Positions 17,708 to 27,058 of a stretch of DNA of 34,034 nucleotides are shown one piece after another (within the stretch, counting starts at the first letter, position 1; every line of letters starts with the position of its first letter). Made by a program: the position numbers and the translations under genes. The notes beneath the pieces were generated by a model that was given only the letters and a program-made list of their open reading frames with translations, was not told the DNA's origin and searched no databases. Source of the DNA: Chloroflexota bacterium (lineage in GTDB: Bacteria; Chloroflexota; Anaerolineae; Aggregatilineales; J027); assembly GCA_003697365.1 (NCBI GenBank), contig RFGP01000189.1, positions 1 through 34,034 of the forward strand, read 5' to 3'.

Positions 17708-18148
17708 TTACTTGGTCAACTTGATGGGTTTAGGCTGTTGAGCGCTATGGGGGTGCTCACTACCAGCATAAACCTTTAATTTCTTATACATAGCACGCCC
17801 TAGTCGGTTATGCGGCAACATCCCTTTTACTGCAAGTTGGATTGCGCGTTCTGGGTGTTTCTTCATCAGCTCACGCAATTTAATAGATTTCAATCCGCCG
17901 GGATACCCACTATGGCGATAGTAAACTTTTTGATCTAACCGACGACCTGTAACGTGAATTTTATCAGCATTGATGACAATAACGTAGTCGCCCATATCAG
18001 TATTCGGTGTATAGTTTGGCTTGTGCTTTCCCCGCAAAATATGCGCAATACGGGCGGCCAAACGCCCAAGTGTCTCACCTTGAGCATCCACTATCCACCA
18101 CTCCCGTTGAATATCTGAAGGAGTTGGTGCAAAGGTTTTGAATTTCAT
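17708..18148 (-). CDS. rplM: 50S ribosomal protein L13
   Basis: [48 protein letters not shown]. Confidence 0.98.
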   Translation of the reverse strand: MKFKTFAPTPSDIQREWWIVDAQGETLGRLAARIAHILRGKHKPNYTPNTDMGDYVIVINADKIHVTGRRLDQKVYYRHSGYPGGLKSIKLRELMKKHPERAIQLAVKGMLPHNRLGRAMYKKLKVYAGSEHPHSAQQPKPIKLTK

Positions 18149-18175
18149 GAGTTGCTGCCTCCGATTTCCAATCCA

Positions 18176-18925
18176 CTAAAAGGCAAGATTTCGATACATT
18201 ACATTCGTTAAAATAAGGCCGTGCGGCGGTGCACTGGGGCCAGATCGAGATCGATCAGTGGCTCTAAAAGCAGCTTCAAACGCCTGCAGGCTCATCTTAC
18301 CGCGCCCCACGTCAACAAGTGTTCCCACAATACTACGCACCATACGTTGTAAAAAACCACTTGCTGTTAATGTGATGTGAACCTCATCATCTACTTGCAC
18401 AATATCAGCAGCGAACATATGTCGTGTGGTGCTATCGCCTTGTGTCGCTTGACCAAAGGTTGCGAAGTCGTGCACACCAATAAGCATCGCTAATGCACTT
18501 CGCATTGCCTCTAAATCGAGCATTTGTTGCCAATGCCACGCAAATCTATTACGTATAGGATCGCGGGATGGCGCGATATATATTCTGTAAAGGTACGTGC
18601 GACTTATCGCATCATAACGCGGATGAAAATCCGCATCAACAGTTTGAATTGCCTGTATAGCAATATCTGGTGGCAAATGGCTGTTCAACGCACGCATCAA
18701 CGCTAATTCGGAATGTGTCCAATCCATAGTCCATGCAATCACTTGCCCTGATGCATGTACGCCACTGTCGGTTCTGCCAGCTGCCACACAAGTTATTGGT
18801 TGTTGAGCTACTTTGCTGAACGCTAATTCTACCGCCGCTTGTATCGTGGGGGCGGCATCAGCTTGACGCTGAAACCCCCAATACTGTGTGCCATCATAAG
18901 CTAGGCGGGCAGCAAAACGTGGCAG
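18176..18925 (-). CDS. truA: tRNA pseudouridine(38-40) synthase TruA, probable CTG start
   Basis: GRTDSGVHASGQ catalytic motif. Extending the given ORF upstream gives (L/M)PRFAARLAYDGTQYWGFQRQADAAPTIQAAVELAF..., the conserved TruA N-terminus. An in-frame TGA lies five codons upstream of the CTG at 18923-18925, and there is no ATG/GTG/TTG before GTG 18787. Confidence 0.88.
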   Translation of the reverse strand: MPRFAARLAYDGTQYWGFQRQADAAPTIQAAVELAFSKVAQQPITCVAAGRTDSGVHASGQVIAWTMDWTHSELALMRALNSHLPPDIAIQAIQTVDADFHPRYDAISRTYLYRIYIAPSRDPIRNRFAWHWQQMLDLEAMRSALAMLIGVHDFATFGQATQGDSTTRHMFAADIVQVDDEVHITLTASGFLQRMVRSIVGTLVDVGRGKMSLQAFEAAFRATDRSRSGPSAPPHGLILTNVMYRNLAF

Positions 18926-18930
18926 CTCAA

Positions 18931-19329
18931 CTAACCCTCAGTATTCTCAGCGGGCAAGAATTCTAACACCACCATTTGCGCGCCATCCCCTTTACGAGGC
19001 CCCAATTTATAGCGGCGAGTATACCCACCGGGACGATCAGCAAAACGGGGTGCTAATTCATCGAAAATTTTATTTGCAGCCGCCTCATTATTCCCCAAGC
19101 GTGCCATTAAAATGCGGCGCACATGTTCACGGCGATTGGGGTCTTCATGAGCGATTGCCCGCTTAGCTTTAGTGATCATTTTCTCTACCTCACCACGAAT
19201 AGCTTTCATCTTGGCTTCGGTAGTTTCAATGCGTTCGTGCTCAATCAATGCGATCATCAAATTGCGGCGTAGCGCTTTACGATGATCATAATCACGACCG
19301 AGCATTTTGCCTGCTACTCTGTGACGCAT
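18931..19329 (-). CDS. rplQ: 50S ribosomal protein L17
   Basis: [42 protein letters not shown]-like start; [16 protein letters not shown]. Confidence 0.98.
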   Translation of the reverse strand: [132 protein letters not shown]

Positions 19330-19348
19330 TCTCTCAGTCCTCTATCTC

Positions 19349-20320
19349 TTAATTCTCTTCTGAAGGCAAGTAGCCTTTTTCGCGCAACAAACTAATGAGC
19401 TCTTCAAGCGATTTCTCGCCAAAGTTACGAATGGCCAACATAGCATCTGGGCCACGCTCTAGCATTTCTAAAACTTCGCCCACGTTTGTGATACCTGTAC
19501 GCTTCAAGGAATTGAAAACGCGCACACTGAGATCCAATTGTTCAATTGGAATATCATAGTAATCAGAAGGTATCCCTTGTGTATCGGCTGAGCTACTGCC
19601 GGGAGGTGGCTCCATAACAGGTTGATGTTGTTGTACATTCAAATTCGCGAATGATGCAAGATGAGTTACCAAAATGGAAGCGGCCTCAACTAATGCATCT
19701 TCTGGCGAAATAGTACCATCTGTCCAAATTTCTAGCTGTAAACGGTCATAGTCGGTTTTTTGCTCTACCCGTGCTTGTTCAACACGATAGTTCACACGAG
19801 TAATTGGGCTGAAGATGGCATCGACGGGTAACATCCCAATGGGTAAACGCCCGCGTTCTTCAGCAGGAGAATAGCCACGTCCTCTTTCGACGTTGAATTC
19901 CATTTCAACATTTGCCCCACTAGAATCGACTGTGAACAAATAAAGGTCTGGGTTCACAATTTCAATTTCAGCTGGGGCATCAATATCTGCCGCTGTTACT
20001 ACCCCCTCTGTTGTAACATTTAAGGTCATGCGTAAGGGGGTTGCATCAACATCAGCCATTTTAAGACGCAACTTCTTTACTTGTAGAATGAGTTGTGTCA
20101 TATCTTCCTTTACAAAAGGAATGGCCGAGAATTCATGTGCCACGCCCATCACACGCAAAGTAGTGACAGCAGCACCTTCTAATGATGAAAGCAACACGCG
20201 GCGCATGGCATTGCCGATGGTTGTCCCAAAACCGCGTTCCAACGGCCCAATGGTGAAACTTCCATAGTTTTGGGTGATGGCATTGCTTTCAATTTTGGGC
20301 AAGATCATGTTAAATTTCAC
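19349..20320 (-). CDS. rpoA: DNA-directed RNA polymerase alpha subunit
   Basis: GPLERGFGTTIGNAMRRVLLSSLEGAAVT; C-terminal LKRTGITNVGEVLEM ... IRNFGEKSLEEL. Confidence 0.98.
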   Translation of the reverse strand: MKFNMILPKIESNAITQNYGSFTIGPLERGFGTTIGNAMRRVLLSSLEGAAVTTLRVMGVAHEFSAIPFVKEDMTQLILQVKKLRLKMADVDATPLRMTLNVTTEGVVTAADIDAPAEIEIVNPDLYLFTVDSSGANVEMEFNVERGRGYSPAEERGRLPIGMLPVDAIFSPITRVNYRVEQARVEQKTDYDRLQLEIWTDGTISPEDALVEAASILVTHLASFANLNVQQHQPVMEPPPGSSSADTQGIPSDYYDIPIEQLDLSVRVFNSLKRTGITNVGEVLEMLERGPDAMLAIRNFGEKSLEELISLLREKGYLPSEEN

Positions 20321-20366
20321 CGACTATCTCCTTGTATCGGGACTAAATTATCCGAAAAACACACCT

Positions 20367-20753
20367 TTAAACGCGGCGCTTCTTCGGAGGACGCACACCA
20401 TTATGAGGAATGGGTGTAACATCCGCTATCGAGCGTACTTTGAGACCACTGCTTTGAATTGAGCGGATGGCTTGTTCACGTCCGGGGCCGGGGCCCTTCA
20501 CGAAGACATCCACTTCTTGCATTCCATGTTCTTTAGCAACTTCGGCGGCTGTTTGTGCTGCCAAACGCGCTGCATAAGGGGTGCTTTTACGGCTACCCTT
20601 AAAACCGCTTGTACCTGCACTGGCCCAGCTGATCACATTTCCTTGTTGATCAGTTATTGAAACAATTGTGTTGTTAAACGTCGCGTGAATGTGCGCTTGG
20701 CCATAAGGCACATTTTTACGCACTTTCTTTGGTGCACCACGTCGTCTTCCCAT
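20367..20753 (-). CDS. rpsK: 30S ribosomal protein S11
   Basis: [43 protein letters not shown]. Start placed at MGRRRG. Confidence 0.98.
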   Translation of the reverse strand: MGRRRGAPKKVRKNVPYGQAHIHATFNNTIVSITDQQGNVISWASAGTSGFKGSRKSTPYAARLAAQTAAEVAKEHGMQEVDVFVKGPGPGREQAIRSIQSSGLKVRSIADVTPIPHNGVRPPKKRRV

Positions 20754-20849
20754 TGACTTTCTGCTCCTCAAGCACTTTTTGAGAGGTGGATAGATACGTT
20801 ACCTACTCAAATAGTTGTATCCAGTGCCACCCCAAAACCAACGAACAAA

Positions 20850-21236
20850 TTACTTCTTCTTAGCTCCACGACGGCGACCACGTCCCGGCACTGTTTTACG
20901 CGCCCCACGACGTGTGCGGGCATTTGTGCGTGTACGTTGGCCACGGACGGGTAAATTGCGACGATGCCGCAACCCGCGATAGGAACCAATTTCAATCAGT
21001 CGTTTGATATTTAAATTTACTTCACGGCGCAAGTCTGCTTCTAACACATATTGGCTACAAGCATCACGAAGCGCTGTCACTTGTTCTTCTGTTAAGTCGT
21101 ACACTCGCGTAGACGGATCAATCCCCGTCTTTTCTAAAATTTCTTTGCTCCGTGTACGGCCAATCCCATAAATATATGTCAAGGCGATCTCGATACGCTT
21201 GTTACGAGGTAGATCGACCCCTTGAATACGAGCCAT
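20850..21236 (-). CDS. rpsM: 30S ribosomal protein S13
   Basis: [34 protein letters not shown] ... [22 protein letters not shown]. Confidence 0.98.
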   Translation of the reverse strand: MARIQGVDLPRNKRIEIALTYIYGIGRTRSKEILEKTGIDPSTRVYDLTEEQVTALRDACSQYVLEADLRREVNLNIKRLIEIGSYRGLRHRRNLPVRGQRTRTNARTRRGARKTVPGRGRRRGAKKK

Positions 21237-21319
21237 ACCCGATCCATTCTCCTAAACTTTGTTTTGCGGCAATGTTTCAAGATACCAGAAATATTGCCAA
21301 ATTACCAGATGTATTTCTT

Positions 21320-22096
21320 TCAAAGTACAGTCAAAATCAAGGCTTCACCGTCAGTGATCGCCACGCTATGTTCATGATGAGCACTCAATGACCCATCCGC
21401 AGTGATAACCGTCCAATGATCATCTAGCATTTTAGTGTGCGGCTTGCCGATGTTGACCATTGGCTCAATAGCTAGTGTCATCCCTACTTTTAGCGGCGTT
21501 GCGCGTATTTTGCGACCTTTTGGCCACCAATTTGGCACAGAAGGGTCTTCATGCAAGCTACGCCCAACGCCATGCCCTGAATATTCACGCACTACACTGT
21601 ACCCATGCTTTTCAACATAACGCTGAATAGCTTTGGCTATATCAGCCGTTGTATTTTCTTTACGAGCGGCTTTTATGCCTTCGTACAACGCTTGCTCAGT
21701 AACATCAAGTAAGCGTTGGGCTTCTGAGCTGATCTTGCCCACGCCCATTGAAAAAGCCGCATCACCCACATAACCTTTGTAAATTGCCCCCACATCAAGA
21801 CTGATAATATCGCCTTCTTTTAAGATGCGATCTTTGCGAGGGATGCCATGAATGATTTCATTATTGATAGAAGCCGTAATAGTCGCCGGAAAAGGGTGAG
21901 CGCTATTAGGCGGGTATCCTAAAAACGCTGCTTTTGCACCATGTTTAGCCAACACTTTTGCCGCAATTTGATCAAGCTCCCATGTACTCACCCCCGGACG
22001 CACGGCTTCTCGTAGCGCTTCATGACAACGCGCCACAATACGCCCTGCTTCCCGTAATAATACCAGTTCTTCTGGTTTCTTCAATACAATCGGCAT
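21320..22096 (-). CDS. map: Methionine aminopeptidase type I
   Basis: LREAGRIVARCHEAL, DVGAIYKGYVGDAAFS, YSGHGVGRSLHEDP, LAIEPMV. Confidence 0.97.
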   Translation of the reverse strand: MPIVLKKPEELVLLREAGRIVARCHEALREAVRPGVSTWELDQIAAKVLAKHGAKAAFLGYPPNSAHPFPATITASINNEIIHGIPRKDRILKEGDIISLDVGAIYKGYVGDAAFSMGVGKISSEAQRLLDVTEQALYEGIKAARKENTTADIAKAIQRYVEKHGYSVVREYSGHGVGRSLHEDPSVPNWWPKGRKIRATPLKVGMTLAIEPMVNIGKPHTKMLDDHWTVITADGSLSAHHEHSVAITDGEALILTVL

Positions 22097-22105
22097 ACTA
22101 CACGC

Positions 22106-22771
22106 TTAACCTTGCATCAGCGCCCGTGCAATTGCTGCTAATAAGTCAACCGATACCTTATCAATAGGCTGATCGGCATTAATTTCAGCAACAATACCAC
22201 GCGCCTGATAGTAGTCAATCAATGGTTGTGTGGTTTGATAGTAAAGATCAATGCGGCGTTCGACGGCTTCACGCACATCATCATCGCGTTGGATAAGCGG
22301 CTTACCATCTACGTCATCCACACCTTCATTTTTGGGCGGGTTAAAATAGATGTTATAAACACGCTTTTTATCCTGAGAGTAACGACGGCCTTCTACACGT
22401 TTAATCGCAACTTCACGATCTAGTTGTAGTACAGGCACAACAACAACACGATCCCCTTGCTTAGCTAAAAGCTCATCTAAAAACTGCGCTTGGCCGATGC
22501 TGCGAGGGTAACCATCCAGAATGGCACCACGTGCTGCATCGGGTTTACTTAACCGCTCTTCAACCATTTGATTGGTGATTTCGTCGGAGATGAGCTCACC
22601 CTTTGCCATGAGTTCCTGTACTTTACGCGCAAGAGGTGTGTCTTCTGTTTTCATCGCTCTAAACAAGTCCCCAGTGGAAATATGCAACAGCCCTAGTTTT
22701 TCTTGCAAGACAGCTGCCTGTGTCCCTTTACCTGAGCCTTGCACCCCAATGAGGACAATGTAAGTTCCCAT
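22106..22771 (-). CDS. adk: Adenylate kinase
   Basis: IVLIGVQGSGKGTQAAVLQEKLGLLHISTGDLFR; GAILDGYPRSIGQAQFLDE. Start placed at ATG 22771. Confidence 0.96.
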   Translation of the reverse strand: MGTYIVLIGVQGSGKGTQAAVLQEKLGLLHISTGDLFRAMKTEDTPLARKVQELMAKGELISDEITNQMVEERLSKPDAARGAILDGYPRSIGQAQFLDELLAKQGDRVVVVPVLQLDREVAIKRVEGRRYSQDKKRVYNIYFNPPKNEGVDDVDGKPLIQRDDDVREAVERRIDLYYQTTQPLIDYYQARGIVAEINADQPIDKVSVDLLAAIARALMQG

Positions 22772-22841
22772 AGTTTCCCTCTCAAACAAGATACAAGGTC
22801 GGGCAACTGAATTCTAAATTGCCCGACTCGCGTTATTACGA

Positions 22842-24170
22842 CTAGTTGCGCATGAAGCCGTCATAATTGCGCATCATAAGCTGAGCTTCAAGCTGACGCA
22901 TGGTATCAATTACGACACCAACCACAATAATCAAACCCGAAGGCCCAATGACCATCGCAGCGTTATTCGTGAAGGTTGAAGCTGCAGCGCCTGATTCAAG
23001 AAACAAATCGTTTAAGATTTGTACGAAACCGGGCAAAACCGCCACCGTTCCTAAGAAGATAGCACCAATAAGTGTGATACGACGTACCACACGTTGGATG
23101 TAGGCTTCTGTGTTAGCACCGGGACGAATGCCGGGGATGAAGCCGCCATTCTTTTGTAGGTTCTCTGCAAGGTTTTGGTTTTGAATGGTAATGTCTGTAT
23201 AGAAGTAGGTAAATGCCACAACAAGGATGAAGTAAATCGTCCAATATGGCAAGCCTACCGCATTTCCAAAATTATTTTGGAGGTATGTTCCCACACTACC
23301 AGATGGAAACAGCCCCGCAATAATTGCAGGAAAAGTGATGATAGACTGTGCAAAGATGAGCGGAATCATCCCTGCTGTATTAACCCGTAACGGAATAAAA
23401 GTTTGACCACCACCATATACCTTGCGCCCACGCACGCGCTTACCATATTGTACGGGAATTCGTCGTGTGCCTTCTTGAATGAGCACAATAACCAGTACCG
23501 TTACAAAGGTAATCAAAACAAACAATGTTAGGTTGTAGAAGAAAAAGTTTTGTAGCAACCGAAACAAGTTTGCTGGTGCTTGGGCTACGATTCCTGCAAA
23601 GATGATGATGGAAATACCATTACCAATACCCTGCTCAGAGATTAGCTCACCAAGCCAAATAGCGAACATAGTTCCTGCTGTCATTGTTGCAACAACAGCT
23701 ACAGTCAACCAAAAATCGTTCCCGAATCCCGGAATTAGACCATCAAAGCCCCCACCTGTAATGGAAGCGTTGAAAATATTAATTTGGCCGATGGACTGTA
23801 AGATCGCCATTGGAATTGCGAGATAATAAGTGTATTGGTTGATTTTTTGCTGCCCACCGGGCTCGCGTGCAATACGTTCTAACGAAGGGATAATTGGCAC
23901 TAGTAATTGCAAAATAATGGAGGCCGTAATGTAAGGATATACCCCATTTGCAATAATACTGAAGTTAGAAACCGCCCCTCCTGAAAGAAGATCGAGCACG
24001 CTTAAGAAACCACCTGCATCGCTATTAAACAGCTCAGCAAGCGCATCACGATCAACTCCCGGCACTGACACGTGAGCTGTAAGTTGGTAAATGACCAATA
24101 TAAAGATGGTATATAGAATTCGGCGACGAATGTCGGGCAACCGAAACGCATTTTGAATTGCAGCAAGCAT
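22842..24170 (-). CDS. secY: Preprotein translocase subunit SecY
   Basis: About 10 TM segments; ISEQGIGNGISIIIFAGIVA; GIRPGANTEAYIQRVVRRIT. Confidence 0.97.
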   Translation of the reverse strand: MLAAIQNAFRLPDIRRRILYTIFILVIYQLTAHVSVPGVDRDALAELFNSDAGGFLSVLDLLSGGAVSNFSIIANGVYPYITASIILQLLVPIIPSLERIAREPGGQQKINQYTYYLAIPMAILQSIGQINIFNASITGGGFDGLIPGFGNDFWLTVAVVATMTAGTMFAIWLGELISEQGIGNGISIIIFAGIVAQAPANLFRLLQNFFFYNLTLFVLITFVTVLVIVLIQEGTRRIPVQYGKRVRGRKVYGGGQTFIPLRVNTAGMIPLIFAQSIITFPAIIAGLFPSGSVGTYLQNNFGNAVGLPYWTIYFILVVAFTYFYTDITIQNQNLAENLQKNGGFIPGIRPGANTEAYIQRVVRRITLIGAIFLGTVAVLPGFVQILNDLFLESGAAASTFTNNAAMVIGPSGLIIVVGVVIDTMRQLEAQLMMRNYDGFMRN

Positions 24171-24248
24171 TATAGAAAATCCTTTTTATGCGCTGAAATT
24201 TACGAGAAGCTGGTCAGAGCAACACTCTCACCAGCTTATGCTTTATCC

Positions 24249-24788
24249 TTACTGGTCACCACTAGCTTTTTGTGCACGCAAGGCTTCTAGTTGCTCTTTA
24301 CGGAGTTTCTTCACCGTAGCGCGTGCACCTGTAACTAGTAGTTCCAACTTCTCGACTGTGCCACCAGCGCCTTCGATTTTCTCTTGAGCGCTTTTAGTAA
24401 AGCGGTGGGCTTGCACAGTTAACTTTCGGCTTAATTCCCCACGCCCCAAGATCACGACAGGATCGTTTTCATCCCGAATCAGCCCACGCTGAGCAAGCAA
24501 TGTTGGTGTAACTGTTTCGCCATCTTGGAAGCGTTCTTGCAAGGTTTCCACATTGACTTCTTGATATTCAATGCGGAAGATGTTGTTAAAACCACGCTTA
24601 AAAGGCATACGGCGAACAAGTGGCAACTGTCCCCCTTCAAAATAAGGGCCCTTACCACCACCACGTCGTGAGCCTTGTCCTTTCGTACCACGGCCGGCGG
24701 TCTTACCCTGTCCGGCCGCATGACCTAAGCCCACACGTTTCTTGCGCCGCTTAGAGCCTTTATCTGGCTTTAAATCATGCAATTTCAT
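24249..24788 (-). CDS. rplO: 50S ribosomal protein L15
   Basis: MKLHDLKPDKGSKRRKKRVGLGHAAGQGKTAGRGTKGQGSR. Confidence 0.97.
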   Translation of the reverse strand: MKLHDLKPDKGSKRRKKRVGLGHAAGQGKTAGRGTKGQGSRRGGGKGPYFEGGQLPLVRRMPFKRGFNNIFRIEYQEVNVETLQERFQDGETVTPTLLAQRGLIRDENDPVVILGRGELSRKLTVQAHRFTKSAQEKIEGAGGTVEKLELLVTGARATVKKLRKEQLEALRAQKASGDQ

Positions 24789-24980
24789 TTACTCTACCTC
24801 TTCTACACTTACGAGGTGCTGAACGGTATTAATCTTGCCACGAATTGATGGCGTGTCGTCTTGCACAACCTCTTGATTGATTTTCCGCAAACCTAAAGAC
24901 TTTAGGGTAGCGCGTTGGTTTTGCTTAGTACCAATCATGCTCCGTATGAGTTTAATCCGTAACCGTTTCTGGCTCATCAT
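24789..24980 (-). CDS. rpmD: 50S ribosomal protein L30
   Basis: LRIKLIRSMIGTKQNQRATLKSLGLRKINQEVVQDDTPSIRGKINTVQHLVSVEE; start (24980 or 24977) overlaps the end of rpsE. Confidence 0.92.
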   Translation of the reverse strand: MMSQKRLRIKLIRSMIGTKQNQRATLKSLGLRKINQEVVQDDTPSIRGKINTVQHLVSVEEVE

Positions 24981-25506
24981 CTTGTCTCCGTTCCCAGAAG
25001 GGGCGCACATCTTGCGGGTCTTTACCACGCATAGCCGCCAATGTTTCTACGTCATGTAATTGTTGCAAGGCATTGAGGGTTGCATGTGCAACGTTGAGAA
25101 TATTACTACTTCCCATGCTCTTGCTCAAAATATCATGCACACCGGCTGCTTCTAGCACGGCACGCACACCACCACCAGCAATCACCCCAGTACCGGGCGC
25201 TGCTGGGCGTAGCAATACCTTTGCACCCCCATGTGTTCCGACAACACGGTGCGGAATCGTGTTTTTTGAGAGTGCAATCGGACGCATGTTTCGCTTCGCG
25301 CGTTCGCTCCCTTTACGAATGGCATCCGGCACACTACGTGATTTACCTATGCCTATTCCGACGCGGCCGCGCTTGTCGCCAACAACAACGACAGTCCGAA
25401 AAGAAAAAATGCGCCCACCTTTGACTACTTTTGCAACACGTGCAATATCAATAACACGTTCATCTAATTCATCGTGTTCTTCACGACGGTTATCTCGTCT
25501 GCCCAT
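24952..25506 (-). CDS. rpsE: 30S ribosomal protein S5
   Basis: ELDERVIDIARVAKVVKGGRIFSFRTVVVVGDKRGRVGIGIGKSRSVPDAIRKG. Confidence 0.98.
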   Translation of the reverse strand: MGRRDNRREEHDELDERVIDIARVAKVVKGGRIFSFRTVVVVGDKRGRVGIGIGKSRSVPDAIRKGSERAKRNMRPIALSKNTIPHRVVGTHGGAKVLLRPAAPGTGVIAGGGVRAVLEAAGVHDILSKSMGSSNILNVAHATLNALQQLHDVETLAAMRGKDPQDVRPFWERRQDDEPETVTD

Positions 25507-25519
25507 TCGTTATATGCTC

Positions 25520-25885
25520 CTAAAACTCTAGGCCACCTTCGCGTGCCCCTTCGGCCAATGCTTTTACACGACCATGATATAAGAAGCCACCGCGATCAAA
25601 CACTACTTTACTGATACCAGCTTCTTTGGCGCGTTGGGCGACGGCCAAACCGACAAGTTTCGCAGCTTCGACACCGCTCTTACCCACCATTTGAGGTGCC
25701 AACTCACGATCAATAGTAGAAGCTGAAACAATCGTCACACCTTCATCATCGTTGATCACCTGTGCGTAAATGTTTTCGAGGCTGCGATAGATATTTAAGC
25801 GCGGGCGCTCTGCTGTACCACGCAATTTATGACGGATACGTGCATGACGACGCAAACGCTGTTGATTCCGAGATTTCTTACCCAT
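25520..25885 (-). CDS. rplR: 50S ribosomal protein L18
   Basis: [38 protein letters not shown]. Confidence 0.97.
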   Translation of the reverse strand: MGKKSRNQQRLRRHARIRHKLRGTAERPRLNIYRSLENIYAQVINDDEGVTIVSASTIDRELAPQMVGKSGVEAAKLVGLAVAQRAKEAGISKVVFDRGGFLYHGRVKALAEGAREGGLEF

Positions 25886-25906
25886 AGAATTTCGCCTCTA
25901 CGATCC

Positions 25907-26455
25907 TTATTTCTTGCCGCTCTTACCAGCTTTACGCCGAATGTGTTCACCTTGATAGCGAATACCTTTACCCAAGTAGGGCTCCGGCGGACGTTTGCCA
26001 CGAATGACGGCCGCTACTTGGCCGACTTCTTCTTTCTTAATCCCCTTCACGATGATCACAGTACCACGTTTATCTTTAGGTACATCAAACTCAAGTGTTG
26101 GGGATGGTTCGATAACAACGGGATGCGAGTATCCTACATGAAGCACCAAATTTTTGCCTTGCAATTCAGCGCGATACCCTACCCCTTCAATTTCCAAGAC
26201 CTTCTCAAATCCTTCTGAAACTCCAACCACCATGTTATTGAGCAACGCACGAGTTAAGCCATGCAGTGCACGATGATGCTGGAGATCAGTTGGGCGCTCA
26301 ACTAAAAGTTGGTCATCTTCCTGACGAATAGTAATGTCAGGATTGAAGACACGTTTCAGCTCCCCTTTGGGGCCTTTAACGGTCACTTCATTATGATTAA
26401 TGGTCACCGTTACCTTGTTCGGAATCGGAATTGGCATTTTACCGATACGAGACAT
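25907..26455 (-). CDS. rplF: 50S ribosomal protein L6
   Basis: [33 protein letters not shown] ... [21 protein letters not shown]. Confidence 0.98.
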   Translation of the reverse strand: MSRIGKMPIPIPNKVTVTINHNEVTVKGPKGELKRVFNPDITIRQEDDQLLVERPTDLQHHRALHGLTRALLNNMVVGVSEGFEKVLEIEGVGYRAELQGKNLVLHVGYSHPVVIEPSPTLEFDVPKDKRGTVIIVKGIKKEEVGQVAAVIRGKRPPEPYLGKGIRYQGEHIRRKAGKSGKK

Positions 26456-26539
26456 GATCGCTCCTTTTCGCTTTTGCGATAGTTTGCTAGGGTGTCTGCA
26501 TCGTTGGTTGGCCGTAGTTACGTTCGTACTTTGGGGGTT

Positions 26540-26599
26540 GGTTTGGTCTTCGCTTCAAGTGCCCTGTCATTCCACAGCCCCTGAGCCGAAGACCAAACC
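26540..26599 (-). promoter_or_regulatory. Candidate structured RNA element in the rpsH-rplF gap
   Basis: Perfect 13-bp inverted repeat GGTTTGGTCTTCG (26540-26552)/CGAAGACCAAACC (26587-26599) with a 34-nt loop, in an unusually long (179 nt) intra-operon gap. Confidence 0.5.
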
Positions 26600-26634
26600 G
26601 AGCGATTAATCCCCGCTGTACAGCAACCCGTTGC

Positions 26635-27048
26635 CTACCAAACGTAGCAGAGCACCTCTCCGCCTACGCCTTGACGACGCGCCTGTTGGCCAGTCATCAC
26701 ACCGCGATTAGTTGTAAGGATTGCAATGCCCATACCACTAAGTACCCACGGAATTTCAGACTTTCCAACATAAATACGACGACCGGGCTTACTTACCCGT
26801 TGCAGTCCTGTAATAACAGGGCGGCGCTCGCGGCGTTCACCAAAGTACTTTAACTTAATATCGATGTTTTTGATGTAGGGTTTCTTCGGGTCTGCAACAA
26901 CTGCATAATCCGCGATATATCCCTCATCCTTTAACACTCTTGCCAACTCTTCTTTGAGTTTGGAGTGTGGAATTTGAACATTTTCGTGCTGCACCATCAG
27001 CGCATTACGAATGCGCGTGAGCATATCAGCAATTGGATCGCTGTACAT
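26635..27048 (-). CDS. rpsH: 30S ribosomal protein S8
   Basis: [42 protein letters not shown]. Confidence 0.98.
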   Translation of the reverse strand: MYSDPIADMLTRIRNALMVQHENVQIPHSKLKEELARVLKDEGYIADYAVVADPKKPYIKNIDIKLKYFGERRERRPVITGLQRVSKPGRRIYVGKSEIPWVLSGMGIAILTTNRGVMTGQQARRQGVGGEVLCYVW

Positions 27049-27058
27049 GAACTATCTC

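Noticed and set aside
18176-18787. truA starting at GTG 18787 (203 aa)
   Set aside because: It would remove the conserved TruA N-terminus that is clearly encoded in the same frame upstream.
25073-25531. 152-aa plus-strand ORF
   Set aside because: Antisense shadow of rpsE with low-complexity composition.
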